A stretch of 64,000 bases of DNA, from the NCBI GenBank assembly GCA_026874595.1, contig CM049314.1, forward strand, positions 12,762,729 to 12,826,728, in the 5' to 3' direction. The notes below the pieces were generated by a model that saw nothing but the letters and a program-made list of their open reading frames with translations, was not told where the DNA came from and made no database searches. Source of the DNA: Sipunculus nudus. Its lineage: Eukaryota > Annelida > Sipuncula > Golfingiida > Sipunculidae. The position numbers and the translations under genes are program-made. This document shows, one piece after another, positions 23,013 through 36,451 of the stretch; position 1 is the first letter of the stretch, and each line of letters opens with the position of its first letter.

Positions 23013-24260
23013 GTTGTATGTGTATTCACGTTGAGCTTCTTCATGTGGAACTCAGACTGCAAGCGGTCTCTCTGCTCTCTTATCTTCCCGAACCCATATG
23101 CAGATTTCAGATCAAATATCACACAGACAAGATCAATAGGCCCATACATCAAACGGTTGAGATAATACGAGCACGAGCGACGTTGTAACTTATTGTAGTT
23201 AGTATGTTGATATATACTTTTATATAAAAATATGTGCTTGTTCCCGCGTGATTATTTGTCAAACATTCTATTTGAAGGAATAAATAGCATCCGGGTTATA
23301 TGTAACTGTTATATCACTCTTATATCAAAGAATGTTCGACATAAGCTTTTTCAAACTGTATCTTGCAGGTGTTTTTTTTGTGGTCAAGACATTCTAACAT
23401 TTTAATTACATTTATCTCGAATGACGTTCCTATGCATGGACAATCATACATAAGAACACGTTCCTTTCACAAACCATATACTTTCGAAATATTAGATTAA
23501 TGAACAATTTAATAGGTTCGATATTCTGTGCTATACAAGGATACTAAAACAAGATAAAGCAAAAAGGTCCTTTCAATATACAAACACAAGTGATTTAAGT
23601 TTCCTAAATTTTTTGCGGTTCCTCGTGGTTCATATAGATTTTGAGGTCGTTATTTTGTCGTCAAGACATATAACTCTGCATGACTGCAGCTCGCAGGTCC
23701 TGAAGGTTTGCACAAACATAAAGTTGTATACACTTCCACCGTCAGGGGGCGCCGCATCATAATATCACATTATCTCTTAGTTACAGTGCATACACATTGT
23801 TACCATCTGTAGAGCGTGTACACTTGCTTATTTTCCCGAATGATTACTGTTCATGTTGAGTGAAAGGTGTATGTACCGTCTAACTGCTCCCTATTCTCAG
23901 TTGGAGCCAAGTCCCATAATATTAAGACCAATCATAATTCTGTAAATGTGCAAACGCAAAAGCGGACTATTTATTAGAGGCATAATTACATGGCTGACTC
24001 TGACATCAATGTCTATGTAACCGTTTTATGCAGAGATATGTTATATAATGGTGCTTATTTTGATAATACGAGCATCATTGTTGATCGTTGGGCAAAGCGA
24101 TAAAAGGCTGGCAGGTATTTATTTGTATACGGACACTCCATTACTCAAAATGTTTATCTTATTTTGTCACAAGATAATAATGCGTTATCGCACACAATGA
24201 TAATATCTCCATAAAGTTATAGCGATACTCCCTCAAGACTTTTTCTAAATACATCATATT

Positions 24261-25720
24261 ATGCTGAAGCCGCACGCTGCCGCCATCTTTTATGACGCCA
24301 CAATCAAAGTGGTATCAGTGGCTTCTCGAAGGGTGTGATACTGATATGTTACAGAGGATATATAATATTGATATCTGTGTCAGTAACTGCAAGAGGGTCG
24401 TTCAATATTATAAAAAGAGATGCAATTAGTAGAAATGTAGGATATTTTAAGAGATCATGGCAGTGTTTACTGTCAAGCCCGCTTAATGTCATGTCGCCGG
24501 CGCGTGCTTAAATTATGATAATAACGGGGATGTGATATTATGCTGGCTTCAACATCGATGTTCTTTTGAATCACAGAAGAAGCGTTCATCGTTTTAAATA
24601 AATCGTCAGAAAAAAAGAGGAAACAGAACGTTAATGAATATTGGTATTGTGCAATTAACGTTTATGCGCAACTGATAATTTATTTTCGATAATGTTTTTG
24701 TCACATGTCACAATAACTGAAAACACCGACTTTTCAGCAAAAAAAGTTTTGGTCCCGGGGTCAAACATCTGAAATTAGGCAGTGCAGTTATATTGTTTTG
24801 CGAAGGCAAACTATTACAAGATAAGTCTGACGCCTTTTCCGACTCTTGAATGAGATATGTTATTTCTGGTTATTTTTCCGGATGTGTTATTTATCATATT
24901 ATGGGGCTGCCGATTGCTGCTGCCATGTTGTGGATATCAGTGGCTTCTTGAAGGATGCGACACAGATGTTTCAGAGGTTATATATGATAATAGTTGATAA
25001 ACCTGGTAACCGGGCTTTTTATGAGGGTATAGGGGGTGTATTAAATGAGATGAGGAATGCTAGCTCAATTTTTTTATTCGTAACGTTAAAATGAAATATA
25101 GATTTTCAGCGGGTTCTGTCTCAATAAGATATCTTGCGGTGGCTGAAAAGGGACCCCCCCCCCCCTTACCCCGGACCCGCTTCTTTCATTATTGCATGCT
25201 GACATAAAAAAATAAGTGCCAAGGAATCGATAGTTATCTATTGTTTACATTTACTGAACCTGCAAGTGGTCAATGATAGGGTCAAATTTCAGGTAAAAAA
25301 TCCGTCACTGGCAGGAGGATTTATTCATATGCCCAATAGACCTTAATCCTGCGCTGGAGGTTGTGATATCAAGCCTGTGACGACGCAGGCAGACTTTGGC
25401 AAAGAGAGTTCGGCTGTTTTCGGTGTTAACCTCCACGTAATTTAACAAACACGCAAAAATCACTAAAAATTCTCATATCGGCGAGGTCACTGCTGAAACA
25501 ATAACTTTAAAATTGAGGTATGATGCTTTGTCGTACGTAAGGGGGTTTCAGAGAACATTGAGGACAAAAGTGGATCAAATTCATTTTACAAGTATTTCAT
25601 TTTTACTTTTGTTTGTAACTGCACGGGGGTCGTTCAGTAGAATAAATTAAAGAAAGATGCATTTAGTGGATATATAGGATATTTCTAGAGGTCGTGGGAG
25701 TGTTAACCACATACATGTAC
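24261..25720. repeat. Two copies of a diverged repeat, the second split
   Basis: The segment at 24,261-24,490 aligns with 24,890-25,000 and then with 25,612-25,720. Shared blocks include ATCAGTGGCTTCT, GGTCGTTCA and AGTGTTnAC. About 600 bp intervene in the second copy only, pointing to an insertion there or a deletion in the first. Confidence 0.65.
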
Positions 25721-25837
25721 ATGTCACTAAAAGTGATGAAAAAATTTCCTGCTTTGTGTAGGCGAGAGTAACGGCAGGGACAATATAGGCCCCTCAGAAA
25801 TCAGTAGTGTTAACACAAGGGGGAAGGGCATTTTTTC

Positions 25838-25838
25838 T

Positions 25839-25883
<45 letters not shown>
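25838..25883. repeat. (GA)n microsatellite
   Basis: A run of about 22 GA units. Confidence 0.95.
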
Positions 25884-25886
<3 letters not shown>

Positions 25887-26538
25887 TATACAGGACCAAA
25901 GTTAAAATATTTTGTGTGACTAAAGAAAACCTTTTCACGTATGGATTTTGTTTTGAGTTGTAAAGAGTACTTGTCATATCGAAAAACCAATTGAAGATTC
26001 ATAAACGAGTTTTTTGTCACACTAATGTAGACACTCATCCACTGCCGTGTTCATTTCGAGGCAAACAGGCAAAACTTCCGGATATAATAAAAATTTATCA
26101 AATCAAACTGTATCACATAATTGTTAGACTGCATTACATTTCATGACTGCTGGTCAAAAGGTCATTTTTTAATACATCACTCATCTGAATTGGTAGTGCG
26201 CTGTTTAATGAAAGAACATAATAAAATAACTAAAATATGAGTGAAACAGGAAGAAAAAGAAAACACTAATAGAGCGCATACCTCCGCCTATGCCCATATC
26301 GGCATCCAGGCCAGCCACAGCATTAAATCAAATACATGCATTCCCTACCAGAACCCATAAATTCACTGAATTATTAAAAACATACATCAATTGATAACAT
26401 CATTTGAACAACTGCCTATTGTCTAACCTTCCATAAAAGTTCAACGAAAATCATTAAGAACGCTCAGAGGTTTGTTATATGAAAATCGGATGAGATGTCT
26501 AACAAGTAACCAAGCTGTAACGTTACAAACGGGCCGCT

Positions 26539-26556
26539 GGGGGGGGGGGGGGGGGG
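26539..26556. repeat. Poly-G tract
   Basis: Eighteen consecutive G bases. Confidence 0.9.
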
Positions 26557-27029
26557 TTGAAACCGTCACCCGCTCAGCGGTCTCGACTCTACCAAAAATC
26601 TAGTTCGCCTGTCATGATCAGGAGACATTTTTACGTCATTAACATCGCGGCCAACGTCACCATGACGACGGAATCACGTCAATTACTCAATACAGCGAAT
26701 GAACGTCAAAGGAAACGTTCTTGTCCAGTATATGTCAAAAGCTCCTAATTGGCACATTTTGAAATAGAATTAAGAAAAATTTGAGGGAACGTGAAAATAG
26801 AGGTGGGTGGGAAGAGATTGCTAAAGTTCGGAGCAGATCAGATATTTAGAGACGTCGTACGGGAAAACAAACGGGAACAGAAGACAAAAGGGTAGATGGA
26901 TATAGATGGATCTAGATCAAGATCCGTATTTAATTTGACCGATCCTGTCATTAATAATTATGCTTTCGTCTATAGTCCATCATTCAACATAACTTCATTG
27001 GAATTCATTCAGAACATGAGACGGAATGG

Positions 27030-27290
27030 CAAACCCACCCACACCATCACACACCCACGCACACCATCTCCCCTCTCACACACACACACTCACTCACACA
27101 AACACCATCACACACACACCATCACACACACACACTTTCACCAATGTAGGACATCACCCATACATACACGCACACCATCACCAACACACACGCCATCACC
27201 CACATACGACATCACACGCACACCCTCACCAACACAACACCACTCATACACTCACGCACCCTGTCACCACACACGCACACTCACAATCAA
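27030..27290. repeat. CA-rich cryptic microsatellite
   Basis: CACACA and CACCATCACA motifs repeat irregularly. Long open frames here read as Thr-His repeats and are by-products of the low-complexity DNA. Confidence 0.9.
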
Positions 27291-30200
27291 AGACGACCGA
27301 TCACATAATCCCTGCGATCCCGCGGGCGGAGATAACAAGCTACATATTGTTTTCCATACATTCCATTTATCTAAATGTGCTGCAGTCGTTATGCCTGCTA
27401 TTCTCCTGAGAGACCACGTTTTATTAGTATATATCAAAATACGAATTGAATCATTTTAGCCAGGATGAAACGTATTTTTTTTACAGAAAAAAAAAATGTA
27501 TAACCTCTGTCGCACATGAAAGGTTCCTCTTCCTACATTCAACCATTTAATGGTCATACTGAAATGAAACTGTACCTGTATATATAAAGGAAATTTAATG
27601 GGTGAGACTAGTCGTTTGCTTGTTAATTAAAACAAAAGTATATTCTTTCAAAAACTTGTCATTTCTTCATTTTTTTATTTTTTTCTCTCTCGAGAGAAAA
27701 CCTATAACTGTTGCGTTTTAATTTGATATTAGGTCTCATTTGGTGAAACACGGCGCTTATTCAGAGCCGGAATTAGATTTATTTAGGGCTTAGGAGATCA
27801 ACAGTTTTAAACAGATTAAACAGTTTTACTCAACTGCGTATAATGATTGTACATTTGCAAATTATATTTTACCGGATGACCTTGTTAAATAGCAATACAA
27901 ACATTCATTTAATCTAAACTATGTCTGTAATCATGATTTTTATGTGAAATACTTTATCCTGTACACAAGCATAGTTTAAAAATCGCATACACGTGCATGA
28001 TCACTTTTAAAGGAAAGAACGATATGCTGCTGACGGTGTCTTAACATTTACACATCTCAGGCAATAATGCAATGCATATATTTTATTATAATTTATTTCA
28101 AAACACAGTGTTATAATGTTTTGTAAACGTTCAAGACACCTTTAAAGCTAAGTGCCACGATTGCTACTGCGCATCGCGGACGCGCCGTTACTGGTGCACT
28201 TATTATTGGGACACACTGAAACCTGGACCGAGACTGAGAAACCCAGGCCTAATTAAACACATGAAAAATACCTTTACGTAACAGAAACGACCTTGAAACT
28301 ATGTTAATCATGATGATTGGGTCTATCCCTTCTCTATGAAATAAAAATTTAGCTGATAATTTGTATTTGTAGTGGCAATTTATTTCTCTTAATATGGTTT
28401 AAAATGCCTTTATTTGGAGCCGTCAGAAAACCCGGGCCTACTGAAACCGGACCCGATTTGAAAAGCCCTAATGATTACTCCCGTTACTGTTCAAGTGTTT
28501 CATATTTATTTGAACTGGTTAAACCATAATCTCCAAATGAATATAAATTTTATGTTTTAGGTATTAGCTGGGAATACAAATTAATGTAGTACTTTATCAT
28601 AGAATCGCTACTTTACTTAATAAAAAAACTAGGAAATAAGTGGAGGTGGCAGATCGATAATAAATAGCCAACGGCTTAATTAATTGCCCTCCACACAACC
28701 CTGTAAACGGTACCACTCCTGCTAAATCACCTATCTCAAGATTTCATGTCATCATGCTAAGGGTAATACTTTTAAAGAGATATGCATCATTTTTAATGCA
28801 TTCTTTTAATATTCTTGAAATACAGAAACTAGTGTTTGACTTCTAAGATCTGTGGTGACCTTCTATTTTTTGTGGATGATAATTTATCATATAGTATAAG
28901 TGATTCATAGGCCAAAGTAAAATATGAAATCAATTCTAGTTTTTGTAAATTTTATTTTGTTCCTGCAGAGGAGTGATGTATTCTTGTCATTTCCGCCATG
29001 TATTTATTTTTATTATTTATGAATTTTGACAATATATTTTTCTGTTTTCCCAATGAAGTTTCTTTATTTCATCAAAAAATTATGTTGCTGGCTTTTATTG
29101 ATAAAAGTTTTAAAATTACACTTTTTTGCTATATTGTAGCTTATCGTATTCTTTAACTGATTTTTCTTCAGTCCATCATGAAAGGCAGTTGACCACCGTA
29201 TTGTTTACTGGTCTTATTTTACCAAAATGCACGGTGACCACCCTTGATCAGTTTGATATCCAAGAATCAACCTTTAGTACAATGTATAAAAGTTTCAGTT
29301 GATAATCAATTCCAGAAATAATAGTGACACTTAGCTTTTAAGCACATTTAAAAGAAGTTGCAATGTGCTGAAGATAAAACTAGATCAGAGACGGCCGTTA
29401 TGGATTTCGACATTTCCGTCGATAATAATGCGACATACTGCGATATGTAGGAATGTTAAATATGTCAAAAATTCATTAAGAACATCACCAAGCTTTAGCG
29501 TGACAGGTCTGTCTTCCGTTAATGGATCATAAATTGGGACTTATACCGTGCATTTCTCATTAAACTGTCACGTGTATCAGCCTTTCCTTTTATCACCAAT
29601 ACGAATGCCTATATTTCCGATTAACTTGAAAATAAATATCATTAAGGCTGATAATTACTGATATAGGGTGTCATAATCCTTTGTTGGTCATGTAAGTTTG
29701 CAAGCAGTATGGATTTGAAGTCCTTGCCTTTAAAGTAAAAGACATAGCAGACTTTTATGTATGGCACTCTGACAAATAAATATCATGTAAGCAGAGACAA
29801 TGATATACGAATAAGAGTAATAAATCGATAGTATTTATATCCAATTTATTGCTTTGGTATGCGTTTTATTCGCGAGGGTATCAAGTTTGCAATATACGAC
29901 AAAGAAAAATAATCGAAAAACAAAACCTGCATAATATGGACTATCATATTCACATGTGGTCAGCTATTGTTACTACGACCTTATTATGCCTGCAATGTCG
30001 AAAGTAAAAAAAAAACAAAATACTGATATATAAATAATAACATACATTTCATTTACCTTAAAGTTAAAGTTTGCTAATGTGAAAAATGTTACACCTTTTA
30101 TATTATATGACAATGAAAAATTGAATCTCCACTCGTTCAATATTCCTCTAGTTTTTGTCATTTGTTAAAGATTTGTTAAACATTTTGTAAATTCAAAAGT

Positions 30201-31019
30201 CGCGAGCATTTAACCCCGCGAAAATGAAGCCAACCACAGTATTGTACATGCATTCATATATGTTTCAGTGTCGGTGTCTCTACGTCCGGCAGGCGATGTA
30301 TGATCGTGATATGACACGTTCTTATATTCTAAGCACAGAAACGATGGAAGAACAATAGCATACCTATGACCAGCACGAAACTTATGGGGATGCCTATCTT
30401 ACATAATATAAAATATTTTATATCTTAACACTTTAACATAGACTTTGTATGGATGAGAGAAAAATTAAATTCCCAATACCCCTTTTTCTCTTTTATGTTC
30501 CTTTAAGACGTAACTTTAAGTTAATAGCTGAACGGTCTGTACCGACTGAAGAAACAATATCAGTTGACTGCACAGATGCCTGAATATTATTTGAAATTTA
30601 AAAACATAATCTAGTAGTCTTTGTCTCAGGGGAACCATCGCCTCCAGGAATATCTTTAAACGTCAGGATTTCATATGAGATCAAATTCCTCAATAATTTA
30701 CCTTATTTGCCTAATAGACCTTACTTTCAGTTTCCCCATCAGTATCAATTTATCTATACAAACATAAAAATCACCCGCTATAACTGGCCTAATGTCGGTA
30801 TCAAGTACTAATTTTTTTACACATGTAGCTTTTTAAAATACTGGTCTTGTTCTATTTCTTTGTGTTTGGTGCATAAAGATAACATACTAATGTGACACTC
30901 TTGGATAACACGGTTTTAGTAGGATATATCTGCCGTAAGTATTGACTATTGCCTGTTCAAATTTAAAATCTTCTTTCTCCCCAGTCATTGTCATAACACC
31001 TCGGCTTGCTGATGTACAG

Positions 31020-31330
31020 AGGATGTGAGTCAGGCTTTCAGGTAAAACAACATAAGAAAAGCAAATGGTCCAGATGGGTTGTCACCAAAGATTTTCAAAA
31101 TGTGTTACCTTGAATAAGGTGATATATACCAGTATATGTTTCATAAAACTCTTATGCGTGGAAAAATACCATAATTCTGGAAAACCGCTACTCTTGTGCC
31201 AGTTTCTAAGAAAAAGCAGAGGATTGCTGAATGATTACGGCCTAGTTACCCTTACACCGACTGTCATGAAATGTGTTGAACGAATGTCGAGGCTACAACC
31301 TGTTGTTTCTCCATTCATGGATAACTGCCA
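31020..31330 (+). mobile_element. LINE reverse transcriptase relic
   Basis: Translations in shifting frames resemble the finger region of a non-LTR reverse transcriptase: a DG-P-K-like stretch, then NDYGLVTLTPTVMKCVER, close to the NDYRPVALT...MK..ER block. It ends abruptly near 31,330 next to a G/C-rich segment. It is probably the same family as the LINE at 37,687-38,727. Confidence 0.55.
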
Positions 31331-31687
31331 GGGGTGTATTCATAGGGGGCGCAAAGGGGCCGGCGCGCCCCCCCCCCCCTTTTTTAATTCTGCTAACACT
31401 TGTGGTAGTCAGCTACGTGCAAGTGTTATCTTTGTTAACTCGCATTCATTTTATGTTCGATTTTTTGAGTATACACACACTTAGTAAAAATATGGTGTAT
31501 GAGTAAAAAGATATTTTCATGTTTCTCTATGCATGAGTGTGGTAATGTTAGTCCCATATGGAAAAAGAAAGAACAAAACTTAGCAAGATATTGTCTGAAA
31601 TGTAAATATAGATATATATCTCATATAATAATGTATATTTATTATCAGTTCTGAAGGTTCCTATTGACCTAAAGACAGGGTTGGCAA

Positions 31688-31749
31688 GTTTTAGGCAGGA
31701 AGGTTTTAACCACAGGTTATAACCTGGTTAAAACTGCCCTGCCTAAAAC
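31688..31749. repeat. 62-bp near-perfect inverted repeat
   Basis: Arms starting GTTTTAGGCAGG and ending CCTGCCTAAAAC flank the palindromic centre GGTTATAACC. Small internal differences are present. A GTTTTAGGCA-like segment recurs just to the right. Confidence 0.85.
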
Positions 31750-32869
31750 AGGCTTTAGGCAGGTTTTAGGCACAAAAAAATATTAACTGCTTTATACTTT
31801 TTGCATTTTACAGTTTAATACTAATTAATAAATACAGTGTTTCACGAGGGTTCTATTTCCACAATCTCATCATACAGTAAACAGAGGATATCCATCATTA
31901 TATAGTCATAATAGACAATAAGTATGTGCATATATCTTAAAATTTGACAAGGGATGGCCAAACTAAGGGAAAAAAACAACTAGTAGAAATTCTTGTTCAT
32001 TATCAGATAATGTGAAAGATATCATCATATTTTTAGTGTTTTGCTAGCATAAAGGATCTGTTATAATTTATGGAATCAATCCTTTGCTTAAATAATAAAC
32101 TTAAATAATCCATGGAAGCTTTTTATACTTTCAATAGATGCTTGCTTTGCCTCATTTTTTTCAATTTACTTTCGAATACACCAAGAGATTAGGCCTATAG
32201 TAAAGCTTCCGGTTTCTCGATTCTGGGGTAATTAAAATCACCTCTAAACACCCAGCTACTGTCACTGAAGCTGGATGGCCAGGCTTGTTGTTTGAAAGCT
32301 ACATTTTCAATATTAATAATATAAACCTGAAAATGGCATGCAAATAACACTCATTGAGTATTTTATACTTCTAATATTTGTACTGTTTATGTACTTTAAT
32401 TACCTCAGGTCAGACTATCTTTATTACTTTTTAACTAAAACTGGCTCCATTTCGAATTGAATTGCTGCCTAGCCGTGAACTGAAATCAGGACGTAGTCTG
32501 AGTGCAGAAAAAAATTTCCGTTGGGTGCATTTTTCGTAGTTTTGAAGTTCATGAGCCGTCAAGCCGACAGAAGTGGGTAAGTCTGAAGTTACCGGAAAAC
32601 TTGTGTGGAACTGGTCTTCATGTAGTCAAAGGCTGAAAAGTCAGGTCGATGTCTGCACATATTAAAAAATGCGTGACACTTTTTTTTTATTTCGGAAAGA
32701 TTGAATAAAGTAATGACTAAAACAAAACGCCTGGCCATTTGGTGCCACAACTCCGCTCGGCGTGACTTCCATGTTTTTAATAGTATTATAAAGAGATGTT
32801 TTTTAGTGTACTTTACTCACCAATGATCATGCAAATTCAACAAGATTTATGTTTGAATATTAACACTAT

Positions 32870-33640
32870 CATTAAATGGAATTAAGGACTCATGGATCTC
32901 CACGCTCAGCTGAATTTGTCTTAAGAGTATTGTAGTGTTGATATTGGGACCTTGACCCTTGACCTTGTTACCTAAAAATTTGAAAACTTACTACCGTTGA
33001 ACTTGTACCGTTTGACTTACCTTACATTCTTTAAAAAGAGTTAGTAAAGGGACCTTGACCTCTGACCAGATAACTTTAATATCGACAGATTTCTTCCAGT
33101 TTGTGCAGGTAAGCCATATGTGAAGATGGAAGCTAGGTTTGATAAGAAAAAGTTGATTTAAAATGCATCACAATCTTTTACATATATGTTGGTCCTGTGA
33201 CCTTCACCTTTGGACTCGTGACCCGGAAATTATTATTATTCTTACTTTAGTCATGGGCCAATCATAAATCAAGTTTGAAGCCAATGACTCTCTAAACCAG
33301 TCTCACATCTCCCATATATTAGTTTGTGGGCGAGTGCACTTTGACCTTGACCTTTGACCCTTTGATAACAAAATCTTAAATAATCTTTCCCTATTGACAG
33401 GTGAGCCACATGTGCAAGAGTGAATGTATGTGATCGAGAGTTTTCCTTAAAATGCATCCACAATCTGTATTAAACAAGTAGGGCCTGTGACCGTAACCTT
33501 TGATCTCATGACTCCAAAATAAAAAGGGTTCTCGCTATAATGTTAGGCCAAATATAAATTAAGTTTGAAATCGATATATCAATCAAAACACGAGTCATCC
33601 CCCTGGTAACGAGTCTGTGGACGGACGGAAAGGGTGATTA
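32870..33640. repeat. Dispersed repeat with TGACC half-sites, copy A
   Basis: It shares blocks with 46,090-46,740, for example GCTGAATTTGT and CCTTGACCCTTGACCTTGT. TGACC/TTGACCT motifs recur near 32,950, 33,200, 33,345 and 33,490. No coding capacity was seen. Confidence 0.7.
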
Positions 33641-33881
33641 ATTTAGGGCAACTGCTTATATGAACAATGAACTCAATGAACACACCAGGTTTCGGGAAAA
33701 CACAGCTGAGAAACGGACATGATTGCTGTGGTCTCAAAAATAGATAAAAAAATCCTTTAAAAAATTTAAATAAATACATGTGGCGCCACCAAAACTGGTC
33801 ATGCCAATATTCAAAGCATGATTAATGGCAATCCATGCATTAATTATCACGACACTAGAGGTAATATATTGTTTATTATTC

Positions 33882-33897
33882 GGGGGGGGGGGGGGGG
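33882..33897. repeat. Poly-G tract
   Basis: Sixteen consecutive G bases. Confidence 0.9.
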
Positions 33898-35557
33898 TCC
33901 TCATAACGACAAGTATAAGTCACAGTGACCAAATCTGAGGTTTCCAATGAGATATTTTATTGACCTCCCTCGATCTTTACTTAGGAGCTTCTATGGTCAG
34001 CGATTACGATTGGTGCCTTGCTTGACGCCAGGACGGACGACGGACAAAGAGCAATTCCTATACCTCAGTTGACTTTCAGTCAACTTCAGTCAACTGAGCA
34101 AAAACAAATTTATAGTTACATTGACACTAAACCGTGCACAGTCTCCCGTCGTAAAAGAATATCCGTAATCACAGTATTAATGCCCACTGCGGATATACTG
34201 ACAGTATCGAACTTGATCTTAGTGCTGGAATTTCTCTTACCAGGCTTTCCTATAAATACAAGAAAACATGACATGCGTCATACACCACTGAACTGTGACA
34301 TCTGACTGTTAATACGCGAGCGACATAGTTCAATATGTCTCATTTTGTTATCTATATTAACAATATTTGCCCGTAGTGGTTAAACATGACATGGCACTGT
34401 TATTACGTGGTGAATGGAGTGCGGACACGTATTCTAAGGGATCGCGGACTAGATCCTTTATACTGGACATGATTTCCAATGTTACACCATCACTATATCA
34501 AAAGGTCCTTCTTCGGCAATGCTTAACTTTAGCCAGTTACACGCAGACAGTCGTATCTACAGGCTCAATACAGATGCAGATTTCTTCGTGCAGTCTTTTA
34601 CAAATAACACTAAATAATTAAAAGTATCTCATTCATGGGTGAGCGGACTTCTGACTTATGTGGTGTGGGTCTTACTTATTATTTTTTTAGTACCGCGTCA
34701 TCACCTGTAGGTGGCACTGTAAATCCAGTATGAAAACGGATTACCACATGACATGAGTAATATATTATAATAAAGTGATCTGGAATTCATTTTTTTTATT
34801 TCCTAGTAGCTAGGAATAATCCAGGTAATTTCTTGCTTTTAATATTGGAGAAGGAATTCATGTTAGGCCTATTCTATCGAAGCTAGAATCATTTTGCATT
34901 TAAGGCTCTGGTGAGTTTCAGACAGAGTACACTCAACTCCGAAGCCCGACACGCCCTCCCTTTAAATCAAAATATTTTTGCCCTCAAAACAATTTGATTA
35001 TTCTTTATCTCTTTTCTAAAAGAGGCCTCGTATCACTACCTTTCCCTGTATCACCAGTCGGATATGAGTTATAAAATGTATAAATATATTTCCATATCCT
35101 TTACAATATGCCTGTTGTTACGAAGACAAATTGTTCAGGGGAAAACCATCCCAGCACACGGTCTAATTTCCTTGCATAAGGCAGTTTAACACCATGTTAT
35201 GGCTCTGCTTGATGGTAAACAGAGTCTGTTTACCATAACAAGGCCACGTGACCCGAGGTCCGATTAAGATGGGCAACACGCGGTTTTTCAGCCTGCAGAA
35301 ACATGTATTACATTTTTTGGGCCAAGTCAGTCAGGGCATCTCCTGATTGACACGTGTTCTGGCTCAGCGATACACACGGCCCCATGCGCTGTGTTTATGT
35401 TTACACTTGTCATCGCGCCCGGTCCACTGTTTTTAACATTTGTTTACAGGAAAAAAAAACAAACGGCTTCAGGGCAATATTTTGGCAGGTACAGATTTAT
35501 TTTAAAGGGAAGAAGCTATTTTTCGTGTTAACTCAACATGCTTTATAGGTGATTGGG

Positions 35558-35835
35558 CCCTTTTAAGAGCGTTCTGCTATCAGAACAAGACTAATTATCC
35601 TTATATAAAAGTCCCGCTTTGGTGAGCTTATTCCATGGCCACAAAGTTTACGTCACGTTGGACGTGCCCCCATTTTCTAACGAAGACAAATTGCTAAGGA
35701 GAAAATAATGGGCCGATTCCGGTTTCGAACCCATGTTGGTTTGCGCACAAGTCCGGCGTACCAACCGCTTCGCTAGAAAAGCATGCTTCACTAGCGAGAC
35801 AGTTCGGTCCGCTTTTATTTCACCCAGTGACACTG
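35558..35835 (-). mobile_element. tRNA-derived SINE-like repeat, single copy
   Basis: The unit is the same as the tandem array at 39,531-40,235. The minus strand carries an A-box-like TAGCGAAGCGGTTGG and a B-box-like GGGTTCGAAACC, the internal Pol III promoter of a tRNA gene. A further partial match to the right part of the unit lies at 35,113-35,160. Confidence 0.7.
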
Positions 35836-36411
35836 TCTGTGAAGTTTCCTTCCTTTCAGTTATATATAAAGCTAACATATCACGAAAGGAAACCCTATTT
35901 GTTTCTTTGTCAGAGAATACATTTCTGCAGCCAACGAGTATGTTTGTTGCAATCAGCAAGACAGATGACAAAGACCAGTCGTTAAAACTCCGTGTGAATG
36001 AAAGTAAAGTGCGCTGAAAGCCCGGCTTGGTCGTCGATTCAGGAAATGATATGAACAGTAAAATGTATAGGTTTCGTGGCAACTATCATCAGGGAAATCA
36101 ATGTCTCTCATAGTTTGTTCTATTGTCCTGAAATGGGCTATCATACAAAAAGCCATCTTTCAGACTTATCCACTAAATATCAAATATAAATTCAAATATA
36201 ATTTAATTTCAATTTAAGCAAAGTTTTCGTTTGACTGTATACTTAAAAGGGAGACTCTTAATTTAAAAGGGACACGTTGTTAGATACTTTTCAATCAATA
36301 TTCCATCTCGGTGCAAAAACATAACGGGGTGACAATATTGACATGCTGTCATTTAAACGTTCACGGGTTTCAGGAACACTGTGAAATGCCTACATCATTC
36401 ACACAGAAGCA

Positions 36412-36451
36412 ATGGATTTGTATCTACTGCTCGTGTTTGGAATCACCACAG
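36412..36451 (+). CDS. Lectin gene exon 1: signal peptide start
   Basis: Starts with AATGG and codes for MDLYLLLVFGITT plus one base, donor CACAG|GTAAGT. The hydrophobic run suits a secretory leader whose cleavage falls near the exon 2 join. Confidence 0.7.

Larger units (their letters stand above)
23013..30900. other. Gene-poor AT-rich region upstream of the aminopeptidase cluster
   Basis: No supported exon was found. Contents: a pair of related diverged repeats (24,261-24,490 and 24,890-25,720), a 12-C run at 25,154-25,165, a GA microsatellite, an 18-G run at 26,539-26,556 and a CA-rich tract. From 27,480 to 30,900 I see only unstructured AT-rich DNA. The promoter of copy 2 is presumably within the first few hundred bases upstream of 23,012, but no clear element was identified. 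Confidence 0.5.

Noticed and set aside
26896-27459. 187-codon and 127-codon open frames
   Set aside because: They are Thr/His-rich translations of a CACA/CACCATCA low-complexity tract in two frames at once; no domain or splice support.
35648-36082. 144-codon minus-strand frame
   Set aside because: It overlaps the SINE copy and its flank; no domain and no conserved borders.
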